Below, in pieces: positions 35,287 through 45,987 of a stretch of DNA of 64,000 bases (position 1 is its first letter; every line of letters begins with the position of its first letter). Source of the stretch: Schizophyllum amplum (lineage: Eukaryota; Basidiomycota; Agaricomycetes; Agaricales; Schizophyllaceae); assembly GCA_007026445.1 (NCBI GenBank), contig VDMD01000038.1, positions 124,001 through 188,000 on the forward strand. The letters are read 5' to 3'. Made by a program: the position numbers and the translations under genes. The notes below the pieces were generated by a model. It made no database searches. It was not told where the DNA came from and saw only the letters and a program-made list of their open reading frames with translations.

Positions 35287-35943
35287 TCAGTCGACCACCA
35301 TGGCCATCTCGCCCACGTCGCCCTTGCCCGACGCGGTGAACACGTCCGCTCCCGAAGCAAGCGAGTCGATCAACAAGCTGAGCTTCGCCGTAGTAAGGTT
35401 GGGCTCCTGTAACGCAAGGCCATGAGCATAGGAGCGAACTTGAAGGACGGCACGACGCACCTTCCGGATCTCCTCCAAATCCTCCTTGAACCCGTCCACC
35501 ACCGCCGCCATCCAAAACTTGCGAAACTTGTCGCGGAGTTCTTGTTCCTTCTCCTGAGCGCCCGGAGCTGACTTGTCTGGCAAGAAAGAGGGTATTTCGG
35601 TAGAAGGGAGGGGAGGGGACGGTGATCGACGAGACGCAGAGGCCGCCGGTCGGGGGACGGTCGTTCCAGGTGCAGGAGCGTCCTCGTCAGAGCTACTGGA
35701 GTCCGAGTCTGACTCTTCTTCTGAAGAAGAGTCCGAGGACGCAGAAGACTCAGAGGACTGCGCTGCGGCCTTCGCTTTCGCTGCTGCTGCTATAGTCGCC
35801 GCTGGTTGAACGACAGGGCCGGAGGCGTCCGAGTCAGAGTCTGAGGAATCTGAGGAAGACGACGACGACGAAGATGAATCCGCGACCCGGCGCTTTCGTT
35901 TTCTGACGCGTTTGCGCGCTGCGGGGACGGGAGGGGGAGCCAT
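35287..35943 (-). CDS. RSA3: Ribosome assembly protein Rsa3
   Basis: Nucleolar factor of 60S subunit assembly (works with Dbp6 in yeast). ATG at 35943. Two exons, 35461-35943 and 35287-35406, separated by a 54-nt intron (GTGCGTCG...TTACAG). The N-terminus has a basic patch (RKRVRKRKRR) and long Ser/Asp/Glu runs, as in nucleolar proteins. The C-terminus after splicing reads LRDKFRKFWMAAVVDGFKED then LEEIRKEPNLTTAKLSLL and IDSLASGADVF, the Rsa3 domain. The intron is a multiple of three without a stop, so retention would insert 18 residues in the middle of the domain. Divergent from ADE2 with 118 bp between start codons. Confidence 0.88.
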   Translation of the reverse strand: MAPPPVPAARKRVRKRKRRVADSSSSSSSSSDSSDSDSDASGPVVQPAATIAAAAKAKAAAQSSESSASSDSSSEEESDSDSSSSDEDAPAPGTTVPRPAASASRRSPSPPLPSTEIPSFLPDKSAPGAQEKEQELRDKFRKFWMAAVVDGFKEDLEEIRKVRRAVLQVRSYAHGLALQEPNLTTAKLSLLIDSLASGADVFTASGKGDVGEMAMVVD

Positions 35944-36061
35944 GATGGCGGCGGGAACGAAGACGCGAAAATACCTATCGATCATCATTTTCCCATTGTA
36001 CTTTTTCCCATTGTTCTCTTGGCCTCGTACTTTTCGATCCCCCGCATCTCCCCCAAGCAAA
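35944..36061. promoter_or_regulatory. Shared divergent promoter RSA3/ADE2
   Basis: Only 118 bp separate the two start codons. It contains a tract of TTTTCCCATTGT repeated twice (around 35986-36016). Likely a bidirectional promoter for two growth-linked genes; inference from spacing. Confidence 0.6.
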
Positions 36062-37947
36062 ATGGCAGACAAGGTCGTTGGAGTTCTGGGTATGCGTGCG
36101 TTGGTATCTTCTCTCGATTGGACGTTCACGAACCGGGTTTCCAGATCCTTTCATTCACCCTTCATAACTTTACCGACGCCGCATAGGTGGTGGCCAGCTA
36201 GGGCGCATGCTCGCCGAGGCGGCTGCGCGGTTGAACATATCCCTCGTCTTCCTCGACAGCGGAAACAGCCCCGCGAAACAGATCGTCACCCCCGCGAATG
36301 AGCGACTAGCTCACGTCGACGGCTCCTTCGCCGACCCCGAAAAGATTCGCGAGCTCGCTGCCAAGGTCGACGTCCTCACCGTCGAGATCGAGCACGTAGA
36401 CGCGGATGCGCTCGAGGCGACGCAGGCTACGAACCCAGCTATCGTCATCCATCCCGCTCCGTCCACCATCCGTCTCGTCCAGGACAAGTTTCGTCAGAAG
36501 GAGCACCTGCGCGCCTACGGTTGTCCGCTGGGAGAATACGCTACGGTCGTCGACGCAACGGCGGAGGGAGTCGAAGCCGCTGCCACCACCCTCGGGCTGC
36601 CCCTCATGCTCAAGAGCCGCACCCAGGCGTACGATGGTCGCGGCAACTACGCCCTGCGCTCGCTCGATCAAGTTCCGGACGCCCTCAAGGCGCTCGGAGG
36701 ACGCGCGCTGTACGCAGAGCGATGGGTCCCGTTCACGAAAGAGGTCGCCGTCATGGTCGTTCGTGCCGCAGACGGTCAGGTTCGCGCGTACCCGGCCGTC
36801 GAGACCGTGCACAAGGAGAACGTTTGCCATCTCGTCTTCGCCCCTCTACGCAGTGCCGACCCGACCCTCGCCTCCCGCGCGCAGGCGATCGCAGAAGATG
36901 CGGTACGTACCCTAGAGGGCGCAGGCGTGTTCGGGGTCGAGATGTTCCTACTCGAGGACGGGACGCTGTACATCAACGAGATCGCACCCAGGCCTCACAA
37001 CTCCGGCCACTACACGATCGAGGCGTGCGCGACGTCGCAGTACGAGAACCACCTGCGCGCGATCCTCGGGCTGCCGCTCGGCGGCACGGAGCTCGTCGTG
37101 CCCGCCGCGGGCATGCTCAACTACATCGGCGCGTCGGACGACATGGGTGAAATCCGCGCCGCTGCTGCAGCTGCCCTGCGCGTACCAGGCGCGTCCGTGC
37201 ACCTCTACGGCAAGGCCGCCTGCCGCCGCGGCCGCAAGATGGGCCACGTCACCATCGTCGCGGGCAGCGACGCCGAGCTGCGCGAGCGTCTCCGCCCTCT
37301 GCTCCTCGCGCTCCCCGGCGGCGATGGCGAGAAGGACGCAGACATGTATACGCCCATCCCGCGCGCGCCGGACGCACCTCACCCCGCGCCGCTCGTCGGC
37401 GTCGTCATGGGCTCCGACTCCGACCTGCCTGTGATGCTCCCCGCCGCCCGCGCGCTCGCCCAGTTTGGCGTACCGCACGAGGTCACGATCGTGAGCGCCC
37501 ACCGCACGCCTGACCGGCTCGTGGAGTACGCGCGGAGTGCTGCCGCGCGTGGGCTGCGCGTCGTGATCGCAGGCGCTGGTGGCGCAGCGCACCTGCCGGG
37601 CATGCTCGCGAGCATGACTCCGCTGCCCGTCATCGGTGTGCCGGTCAAGGGCAGCACGCTCGACGGCGTGGACTCGTTGCACAGCATTGTTCAGATGCCG
37701 GTAAGTATTCCGTTCGTATCGTTGGGCATGCGCTTATTGACTTGCGCAGCGCGGCATTCCTGTCGCGACGGTGGCGATCAACAACGGGCAGAATGCGGGT
37801 CTGCTAGCCGTCCGCATACTGGGCGTCGCAATACCCCGCCTCGTCACTGAGACGGAGGCTTTTGCGCGCGACTTGGAGCGCCAGGTTTTGGAGAAGGCTG
37901 GACGTCTCGAGGGAGAGGGCTACGAGCACTACGTCGTGAAGAAATAG
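36062..37947 (+). CDS. ADE2: Phosphoribosylaminoimidazole carboxylase (AIR carboxylase)
   Basis: Purine synthesis: carboxylates AIR to CAIR. Three exons: 36062-36089, 36187-37701, 37750-37947. Exon 1 ends inside VGVLGGGQLGR, the N-terminal dinucleotide-like loop. An ATP-grasp PurK domain follows: VLTVEIEHVD, the ATP-binding TTLGLPLMLKSRTQAYDGRG, ERWVPFTKEVAVMVVR, YINEIAPRPHNSGHYTIEAC. The C-terminal PurE domain carries VGVVMGSDSDLPVM, TIVSAHRTPDRL, AGAGGAAHLPGM, GVPVKGSTLDGVDSLHS, MPRGIPVATVAINNGQNAGL. Order and length (about 580 residues) match fungal Ade2. Complete and intact. Confidence 0.97.
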
Positions 37948-38197
37948 AAGTGTATATCGTTCGCGATCCGTGTAGAACTATCTGTTGTATCATCGTACTG
38001 TAGCGTTACTTATACGATAACATATTGAACGTATATAGATCCGGCTGAATCAGGGTTGCAGTCATCATGAACAACACGCCTGCCCAACGAGGCTCTGGAG
38101 AGGGCCAGCACCGCCACCTCGCTCCATCCACGCACCCCCAGCTCGAGGCTCGAGCATCCCTCCTTTGCACCCACCACCACCACACTTTACCACCACC

Positions 38198-38761
38198 ATG
38201 TCGACGACCCATCCATCGCTGGCCGATGCCACGATTACCGACACGAAAGCGACGCTCACCATGAGCCTCCACGATATCATGGGCAACCTCCCCCAGTCCC
38301 ACGACGACTCCTCGACCGCCAGCCTCTCCAAGCACACCCGCGAGCTCTCGGTCGACATCCCGCCCCCCGTCTACAGCGCCGTCAGCCCCGGCAGCGAGCA
38401 CAGCGCGCTCGCGCTCGAGCGGCAGCTCCAGGACGCGCACGATGCCGCCCAGCTCCTCTCCCAGCACCTCCACGATGCGGAGGACGAGGCGCTGGCGGCC
38501 ATGAACGACGTGCGCAAGCGGGCTGAGGCAGCGGAGGCGCGGGCCCGGGAGGCCGAGCGCGCCGTCCTCGTGGCGGAGGCGCGTGCGGCGGAGCTGGAGG
38601 CGCGGTTGCAGAAGGCGGAGACGCGGGCGGAGGCGGCGGAGGGGCGCGTGCGGGACAAGGAGGAGTATGCGCAGGGGCTGGAGATCATCATCAGCAAGCT
38701 GTGCGGGAGTATCGATGAGCACGTTACGGGGTTTCCGCCCACAAAGCGGCGGGCTGCGTAG
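38198..38761 (+). CDS. Coiled-coil protein, paralogue 1
   Basis: Single-exon ORF of 187 codons from ATG 38198. The N-terminal 60 residues are Ser/Thr-rich; residues about 75-165 are a heptad-rich Ala/Glu/Arg coiled coil beginning LERQLQDAHDAAQLLSQHLH and continuing with RAEAAEARAREAERA. It ends FPPTKRRAA. The segment LERQLQDAHDAA..HLHDAED matches VERQLREAQSGA..ALDDADE in the next gene at 39774, so the two are tandem paralogues. No known domain. Confidence 0.75.
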   Translation: MSTTHPSLADATITDTKATLTMSLHDIMGNLPQSHDDSSTASLSKHTRELSVDIPPPVYSAVSPGSEHSALALERQLQDAHDAAQLLSQHLHDAEDEALAAMNDVRKRAEAAEARAREAERAVLVAEARAAELEARLQKAETRAEAAEGRVRDKEEYAQGLEIIISKLCGSIDEHVTGFPPTKRRAA

Positions 38762-39475
38762 ATGGGCGGGGGACGACTGTCATCGAGTGTAGGAGAGTCG
38801 ATTGTTGTTTGAGAACCGGCTCCATACTGCACTGAGTGTAGTGGGAAGGAACTATTCATATTTATCAGTCGTAGTGTAACATGTACGCTGGTCGCTGGTA
38901 GTAGTCAGCATGTAAAAAAGTCAGATACGACGGCTCCTTCTTGCGAACATCGAGTGAGAGACAGTCTAACGATAGACGCTGTCCAGAGGCGTGGAAGGTC
39001 GAACACGCCAATCATTGAATGCAATGACTGGATACAACAACTGAATGCAACGACTGAATGGGTGTGAGCGGACGATACCCGAAATGAGCGCGCGGGGACA
39101 CTTACATGAGGCCTACACCTGCGATACACGTGTCGGTTGACAAGAAGACGGCTCCAAGGCAATTCCAAGGCGATGTCCTGCCTGCCTAGTATCGGCGTCC
39201 TGCGTGCGCGTCCGTGAGCTGCGTGCGTGTCCGCGACCTGCGTGTCGGGGACCGTGTCAGCAAAGTGCGAGAAACGGCACGTCGAAGCTGCGCGCTCGCG
39301 GAGTAATCGACGCCATGCCACGGGTGCCTCGCGCGGTGCGTGCCCGCTTACATGCGTCGGCTAGGTTATAAGCCTGCCCGCACGTCCATCGCTCTCCACC
39401 ACCCGCACGTCCATCGCTCTCCACCACCCACCCTTGCGGGATCAACTCATCTACATCCATCCACGGCCGGACCGT
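38762..39475. other. Intergenic between the coiled-coil paralogues
   Basis: No gene seen. At 39370-39428 a 26-bp unit (CCGCACGTCCATCGCTCTCC...) is present twice in tandem. Confidence 0.55.
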
Positions 39476-39745
39476 TCACGACTTCCCTCTCACCTTCCAC
39501 GACTTGCCATCCACCTTCCACGACTTGTCATCCACCTTCCACGACTTCCCTCTCACCTTCCACGACTTCCCTCTCACCCATTCCACGCCATCCGTCTCAC
39601 CTTCCACGACTTCCCTCTCACCCATTCCACCACCCTTCACGACAACGACCTTCAGGTGCGTCGTCAGCCACATCGTCGCCGTCGTCAGCCACATCGTCGC
39701 CGTCGTCAGCCGCATCGTCGCCGTCGTCAGCCACATCGTCGCCGT
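39476..39745. repeat. Two minisatellites in the leader of the second coiled-coil gene
   Basis: 39476-39640 holds about nine copies of a 20-21-bp unit (TTCCACGACTTCCCTCTCACC); 39655-39745 holds four to five copies of a 21-bp unit (GTCGTCAGCCACATCGTCGCC). They end 28 bp before the ATG at 39774 and would be in the 5' leader or core promoter. Both give long artificial ORFs in several frames. Confidence 0.85.
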
Positions 39746-39773
39746 CCTGATCATACTCACCTCCAACTCCAGC

Positions 39774-40650
39774 ATGGAACCCTCCCTCGGATCTTCCCCC
39801 CTCCTCTGCCGCTCGCCCACCCTGCCGCGCTCGCCCATCCTGCCGAGCTCGCCCAGCCGCGGCAGCAGCCCCATCATCCAGCTACCCAAGCAATGGCTGC
39901 GCGACGCCCACGACGCCCTGCAGGCCGTCGAGCGGCAGCTCCGCGAGGCGCAGAGCGGCGCCAAGTACCTCTCCCGCGCCCTCGACGACGCCGACGAGCG
40001 CTCCCGCAACGCCGAGCGGCGCGCGCAGGAGGCCGAGGCGCGTACGAGCGAGGCGGATGCGCGTGCGCGGGAGGCCGACGCGCGCGCCACGGGTGCTGAT
40101 CGCCGAGCCGCGCAGGCGGAGGCATCCATGCGGGAGGCGGATGCGCGCGCGGAGGAGGCGGAGGGCCACTCGCGCGACGCCGACGCGCGCGCTGAGAGCG
40201 CGGAGACGCGGGCGCGGGAGGCGGAGGAGCGGTCAGCCGATGCGGCAAGGCGCGCTGAGGAGAGCGCGCGGGAGCTTGCGGAGGTGAAGCTGGAGGCGGA
40301 GACGCGGGCGCGAGAGCTGGAGGCGCAGGTGGAGGAGCTGCGCGCGGGGCAGGAGCGGGCGGAGGAGCGGATGCGGGAGTTGGAGCTGGCGAAGGCGGAG
40401 CTGGAGGAGAAGAATGCGGAGCTGACGACGTCGAAGACGGCGCTGGAGCAGACCAGGAAGGAGCTGATGGAGCGGTTGGCGATCTCTGCGTTTAGGGATG
40501 GCAGTCGCACAACGACGCCGGCGGCGACTCCGGGGTTGCGCACCTTCCCTTCCTTCCTGGGGAGATGGACGCGGTGAGTGGTTTCTTGAAGCAGTCTTGA
40601 GCGTTGCTGACGATGCGAGCAGAGGCGGCCCGACGGAGGGGGCTCAGTGA
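39774..40650 (+). CDS. Coiled-coil protein, paralogue 2
   Basis: ATG at 39774 (MEPSLGSSPLLCRSPTLPRS). After a Ser/Pro head, residues about 45-240 form a long coiled coil rich in ARAREADAR/AEEAE heptads, starting WLRDAHDALQAVERQLREAQ. A likely intron (40574-40622, donor GTGAGT, branch GCTGAC, acceptor GCAG) replaces the stop at 40577 with the tail TRGGPTEGAQ; either end is possible. Paralogue of the gene at 38198 with a coil roughly twice as long. Function unknown; structural or scaffolding role is a guess. Confidence 0.75.
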
Positions 40651-41111
40651 TCGTGGCTATTGGACTGAGTTCGTGTAACCTAGCAAAGTATGTATTTAAC
40701 AGTTGTTTGTTGTAACGTCTGGGACGCAGCAGCGAGAACGTTTATGTGTATATCTGTGTCGAGGCTTCAGAACGTCTTTGTTCATCTGGAAAATGCATAC
40801 ACGCTATGTAGTGCTATGTAGCCTGTATAGAGCTTGTAGGTCAGTAGTTTAAGTCTTGCTATGTATTGCTACGTACCAGGGCCCTTCTACAGTAGCATGC
40901 TGTAGCAGCGCTATAGCCACTACAGCCACTACACGATCACCATCAAAGTTCGGGCTATCGAAAATCACGTGGCCACAGCCGCCAACCGTTGATGCGTCCG
41001 ATTTAGACTCGCGTGGCCAGTCGGCTTCCGCAAGCTCGGCTCTGTCAGGTGATCGGTTCGGGAGAGGAAAGTCACGGGACAGAGCGAGCTTGCGAGCCGA
41101 CTGGGCAGTGC

Positions 41112-43647
41112 TAGCGTGGTGTAAAATACCTCCCGACCCTTTGTTACCGGTAAGTTACCGCTTCGCCCAGGCAGGGGGGTATTTTACCAGTATCTTACCG
41201 GTAAGTTACCTCGTGCACGTGACCTTCCCAGCGCGCCGGGGCCAGTGGTGCGCCAAAATTTTCGGGCGGCGCGCTGGCGCGCACCATCGATGTCTCTTCG
41301 GAGTCTTCGCAAGGTCCCCCCCGTACCGGGGTAGGGCCAACGCTATGGCACCATATACTGGTGCTCTCTCCGTACTCAGCTGAATTTTCGATTGCTTTTT
41401 TCGAGGGAAATGATAATTGCATTTCTCGGTGAATTCCGATTGAGCTGGGCGCCGGTCGCACTTGGGTCGCGCGCACTACGCGTACAGCCAGCAACCAGCG
41501 ACGACCAGTGTCAGCACCCACCGCCGGGTGACGACGTTTAGCGGAGGTGTACCTGCTGTCATTGCTTTTGAATAAGTTTGTGCTTCGAGCTGCGGCAACT
41601 CTGCTGTCTGCTGCTGCAATGCTTGCCATTCAAGCATGCGGCATGTCACGTAGTGCTGCCGAAGTTCGGTTCGGTTCGGTTCTCGCCCTTTTTTGCCGAA
41701 CCCGAACCCGAACCCTTTGGCTGAGGCCGAACCTGAACCCGAACCTGGACCGAACCTCCCCGAACCTGTTCGGGGAGGTTCGGTTCGGGTTCGAACCAGG
41801 TTCGAACAGGTTCGAGCAGCGTCACTTTTGTATCAGGCTCTGTGGCCTGCACGATGCCATATCTTAAGGCTTTTAGTACGCTTGGAGTTATGTGTATTAT
41901 GTACTCCAAATACATGGTATATAGGGGTGTACACAAGTGTGCAAATTGACAGGTAAGAAACATGTAGATGTGCCGCGGGCGCGACACACGTTGGTGACGC
42001 GCGTACACCAGCACGTAGGTGAACACATGGGTACAGGGTGTTAGGGGAGGTGGAGGACAGCAACCAGCGAGCCCGGGAAGGGGCTTACTGTGATGGAGAG
42101 GCATCGCACGGCTGCCGCCGGCAGGCGCGCAGTGCAGAAGGAGCCAGCAGGATGCTGACGAAGGCGCCGGGACAGTGAGCAATGCGTCTGCGCCACGGCA
42201 CACCGACGCCCTGCTCGCCAGTGGGCTGATCCGGGCGGGAGGACCACCGTTTGCCGAATGGCGCTGCTTGCGCCCGGTGTCGATCACGCCGCCGGTGGGC
42301 CGCCCTTTCAGCGGGGGCAAGGGCGGCGCGTACCTGCCCACACCATCACCGATACCACGGAGAGCTGCTAGCACACACACCAGAACCGCACTGCGAAGTC
42401 CCGGGGCGATGAGTCCTCAAGCAGTTGAGTTCATGGTGTGCAACGTGCTAGTGCTCGGCATGGATGGGAGGGGGAGTGGGTTGGCTCAACGAGGCTGGAC
42501 GTACCAGATGTGCGGGACGCGCATCCGGCGACGCGCTCGTCGTTGAGCGCTGGCTCCAGTGAGGCGCCCATTGTCGCGGCGCGGTGACGTTCGGCGCGAG
42601 CGCGCGACCCTCCTGCATACTTCAGTACTGCAGGCTGAACTAAGAAATCTTGTCAGTAAGAAATATCGTGTAGGGCGCGGGGACGCACCTGCTGCGCGTC
42701 CGTGCACGCGCTCGCACGGACGCGCGTTCATTTTTTTGCCCATCAGCAACAGCGCTGGCTCGTTGTGTGCCAAGCGCTTCGTTTCCTCTGTCCTAGAGAC
42801 GTGTAGTGTCGAGATTGGAGGAAGGGGGACTGGAGGGGGTAGAGACGTGGTCGGGGCGGTCGTGGTTGAGAGTCATGCGGCGTTGATGGCGAATAAGTGG
42901 CGTTGATCGTGGCGATTCGGACCGCCGAACTTCGCCGCCAACGTGGCCCGAGCGCGAATTTGAGCGTGTTTGAGGGCGTTTGGGCCGTTGAACTTCGTAT
43001 TTCAGGGCAAAAAAATTGCTGCTTCAGATGAGGTTCGCAAGGTTCGGTTCGGGTTCGAACAGGTTCGGGGGAGCCCCCTCAGCAGCGAACCCGAACCCGA
43101 ACCTGCTAGGGCAAGGCCGAACCTGAACCCGAACCTGGACCGAACCTCGGGTTCGGTTCGGCCGGTTCGGGTTCGAACCGAGGTTCAGAACCGAACTTCG
43201 GCAGCACTAGGCATGTGGCAAACTACAAAGGCCAAGCCTGCTATCCTAAGTAGTTATCTACTATTTTTCTTGATTTGTCTCGAAGGTGCGCAGGGGGGCA
43301 ATGTCAGAGCTGAGAGGTGCGAGCGCCGAGCGGCCACGGTGATCGGAGTTTGCCGGGAGATCGCGGGGGATCTCATTTCTGAGCACCCTGCTATCAGAGT
43401 CTGAGTTGTGCTATATACAATAATGTACATGCAGACTATAGCTAATACTTGAGCTCATGAGCGTATGAGGGCTCGCAATCCACAGCCTTGCGCTGTGTCC
43501 CGCCGCACGCGGCGAGGGTCACGTGATGAATGTTACCAGCCCCAAATGACCTTCATAGGGCTGACTGGTAACTTACCGGTAACATACCGGTAAGTAACCG
43601 GTAAAATAGCTTTTCGCGAATTGAGGTAGGTATTTTCCACCACGCTA
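41112..43647. mobile_element. Outer hAT-like element, split by a nested hAT-like element
   Basis: Inverted ends: left TAGCGTGGTGTAAAATACC (41112-), right on the minus strand TAGCGTGGTGGAAAATACC (to 43647). Both ends continue into TTACCGGTAAGTTACC blocks (41140-41215; 43565-43605). CTGGGCA is present beside both ends (41101-41107 with a 4-nt gap, and 43648-43654). The interior is occupied by the element 41651-43209. No transposase seen. Confidence 0.5.
41651..43209. mobile_element. Non-autonomous hAT-like element (TAGTGCTGCCGAAGTTCGG ends)
   Basis: Perfect 22-bp inverted ends starting TAGTGCTGCCGAAGTTCGG at 41651 and its complement ending at 43209. Subterminal arrays of GGTTCGGGTTCGAAC / CCGAACCCGAACC occupy 41665-41825 and 43035-43195. 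GGCATGT occurs on both flanks (41640-41646, three bases short of the end, and 43210-43216), a probable worn 8-bp target duplication. Interior ORFs lack transposase motifs. Terminal form is typical of hAT. Confidence 0.7.
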
Positions 43648-45987
43648 CTGGGCACATCCGGAGCGATTTTGGCGGGCCCGCCAAAGATGAGTTTGACTTA
43701 GCGAAATCAGGCCCTCGCGCACAGCTAAGGAAAGGCACGGGTTTCGAAAACCCGCCGGGTCACGGGTAGGATCAGGTCACGGGTACGGGTACGGGTCGCA
43801 CTTGGCCGACCCGCGAACCCGCCGCAACCCGTGGGACATCCGTCAGAAAAATTGCCAGTAAACACGCAATTTTGAGGCCAAGGCCACGCTAATTACTACA
43901 ATGCTTTCACATTGAGAGCGGACGCGTCGAGGCGCAGAAGCGCGCCCGAAATCGACTATAATTCCGCCGCCGTCAACGTGCGCGTCGGCGACGGGAGTCG
44001 GCAATTCGGTCCGATTTACCGCAAGCCTGCGATCAACGCGTCTTGTTCTTCATCCACGACCACCATAACCTCGCCGCTGCACCCAGCCTCCCCCTTCCTC
44101 ATATATCTCGGCCCGCCCACGCTGTAAACGCAAGAACTGAAGCCCAGCAGCTTATCGAAGTCTGACGAGCAGTAGATGATGGGGATTGTAGAAGGCGGGC
44201 GTGCAGCGCGCGGCGCGGTATGCAGGTGCGTGGCTACGCCATGCGCTCTATCGTAGCTAACTCAATGCTTCAGCCATCATGCTGAATATGAACGGCAGCC
44301 ATCTCTCCCGCACCCCTTCCGCTGCAGCACGCACATCACGACAAGCAGCGGCGCGCGCGCGTGCGCGTTGCCTCAAGTCGCGCGATATTCCCCTCCCCAC
44401 CCTTGCTGTACACCCCGCCGAGCGCCCACCGCTCGAGTACTCATCGCACCGGGCATTCGCGGCGCGGTACTCGGCGGCCCTGTACAGCTACGGCCTTCCA
44501 ACCTCGCACACGGTGGACACGCTTCAGGCGCGTCAGTACGGCACGGCCCCGACCGTGCCTATTTCCAACACCCCCCTCCCACCACCATCCAGGCCTTAGT
44601 GCTCGCGTCGCGTTGGCGCGGGCCGCGAGCGCTGCGCGCCAAGCAGCTACACGCGCAGTCTGGCGCGAATAGATGCGCTATGCGTGCGTGCTCCGCCTTC
44701 GCGCCCGCGATTACGCGCGCACCACCCCTACCGGCATACTTATGTACTAGATATTTTGATGAATAAACTGTTTTACGAGCCTTTTACATTGTACGAGCCC
44801 CTAGAGGCAGGTTGACGCACAACCCATGGGTGACCCGCGGGTAACCCGTGTATCTAACCCGTGCCACGGGTAGGGGTTTTCCACGGGTACGGGTACGGGT
44901 CAGCTCAAGAAACCCGGGGGTAGACCCGTGCTCTTCCTTACGCACAGCGTGCCGGGGACGCGATGTCTTCTGCATCGCCATGAGTCCCCGTTGGCCCTCC
45001 AATTGCATGTCCATAGCATAGATATATGTGTTCTCTTGTTAAAACATATATGGAACTTGGGTGTAAGTGCTCTGAAAAATGGTGCAGAAGGCTTCCTCGT
45101 GCAAGGCGAGCACTGTGGTGAATCCCTAAGGCAGAAATTGATGAAGGGGGGACTCAAGTTCATTCAAAACACTAGGACAGAGTATTATGTGAAGTAAGAC
45201 AAGAAGTTCTGACATACTCGCGTTCATATGTGCAAGCTAGGTCTGCGAGTTTGCGTGCCGACGGGGAGAGTTCACGTCCGAAGTGCCACAACGTTGTTCT
45301 GAAGATCCTACTACTACGCATAGGGGCTGTATGACATTCACAAAGATGGGGATACACCGCAACAGAGGGATTTCGGACGTGGGCAGAGATGGGAATCAGG
45401 ACGGATGTCTTGCAGGCGAGGTTGACCGATCGCGCGGAGACGAACTGGCTTTGCTGGCAGAGACATTGCGAGAGAAGCTTAAGGTAGCCTCCTTGCTAGA
45501 TGGGAAAGCATCAACGCGTCTAGAAGCCCTAGGAACATGGTCAGCATGACTAGTAGGATACACGCGTCGCGCGGCATCGGTACTCGCACCTGCTCCTTTT
45601 GCAGCCTTGAAGCTGCTCAACCCCTCCACGCAGATGCACCATCCTCATGCACACTGTATTGGTGCCAGTCTGATGTGATGCTGGGCGATGCGCGTGCTCG
45701 AGCTCGTCCATATTACGGTCATCTTGTTAGATCTCGTATCGATGCGCGTCTTCAACGCGTCTTCGGCGACGTTCAAGAAGAGCCTTGCACCGAGTATGGC
45801 GAGTATAGGGTAGCAATATGGGACTGGTGGGCATCACGGGGAAGGAAAGTCAACGAGACCAACGAGGCGGCAGTGGCGGCGGCGGGGGCAAGACGACATC
45901 AGACGCGCGCCTGCGAGACGCATCAGATTTTCACTAAGTCAAACTCATCTTTGGCGGGCCCGCCAAATTCGCCCCGGATGAGCCCAG
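43648..45987. mobile_element. Composite repeat with long inverted ends, host of a hAT element
   Basis: About 65 bp at 43648-43712 recur inverted at about 45926-45987: CTGGGCACATCCGG at the left end against CTGGGCTCATCCGG read from the right, followed in both by the perfect palindrome TTGGCGGGCCCGCCAA and by AAGATGAGTTTGACTTAG. The hAT element 43726-44940 lies inside. An ORF at 45537-45998 (segment RIDARLQRVFGDVQEEPC) may be a fragment of its protein; not recognised. Confidence 0.5.
43726..44940. mobile_element. Non-autonomous hAT element with perfect 8-bp TSD
   Basis: Ends TAAGGAAAGGCACGGGT at 43726 and, on the minus strand from 44940, TAAGGAAGAGCACGGGT. An exact 8-bp duplication CGCACAGC flanks it (43718-43725 and 44941-44948). 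Subterminal arrays of GGGTACGGGTACGGGTC occur at both ends. 1215 bp with no transposase. The 8-bp duplication is diagnostic of hAT-type insertion. Confidence 0.85.

Noticed and set aside
39476..40543. 355-codon minus-strand ORF over the coiled-coil gene
   Set aside because: Ser/Ala/Arg-rich mirror of the coiled coil and leader minisatellites.
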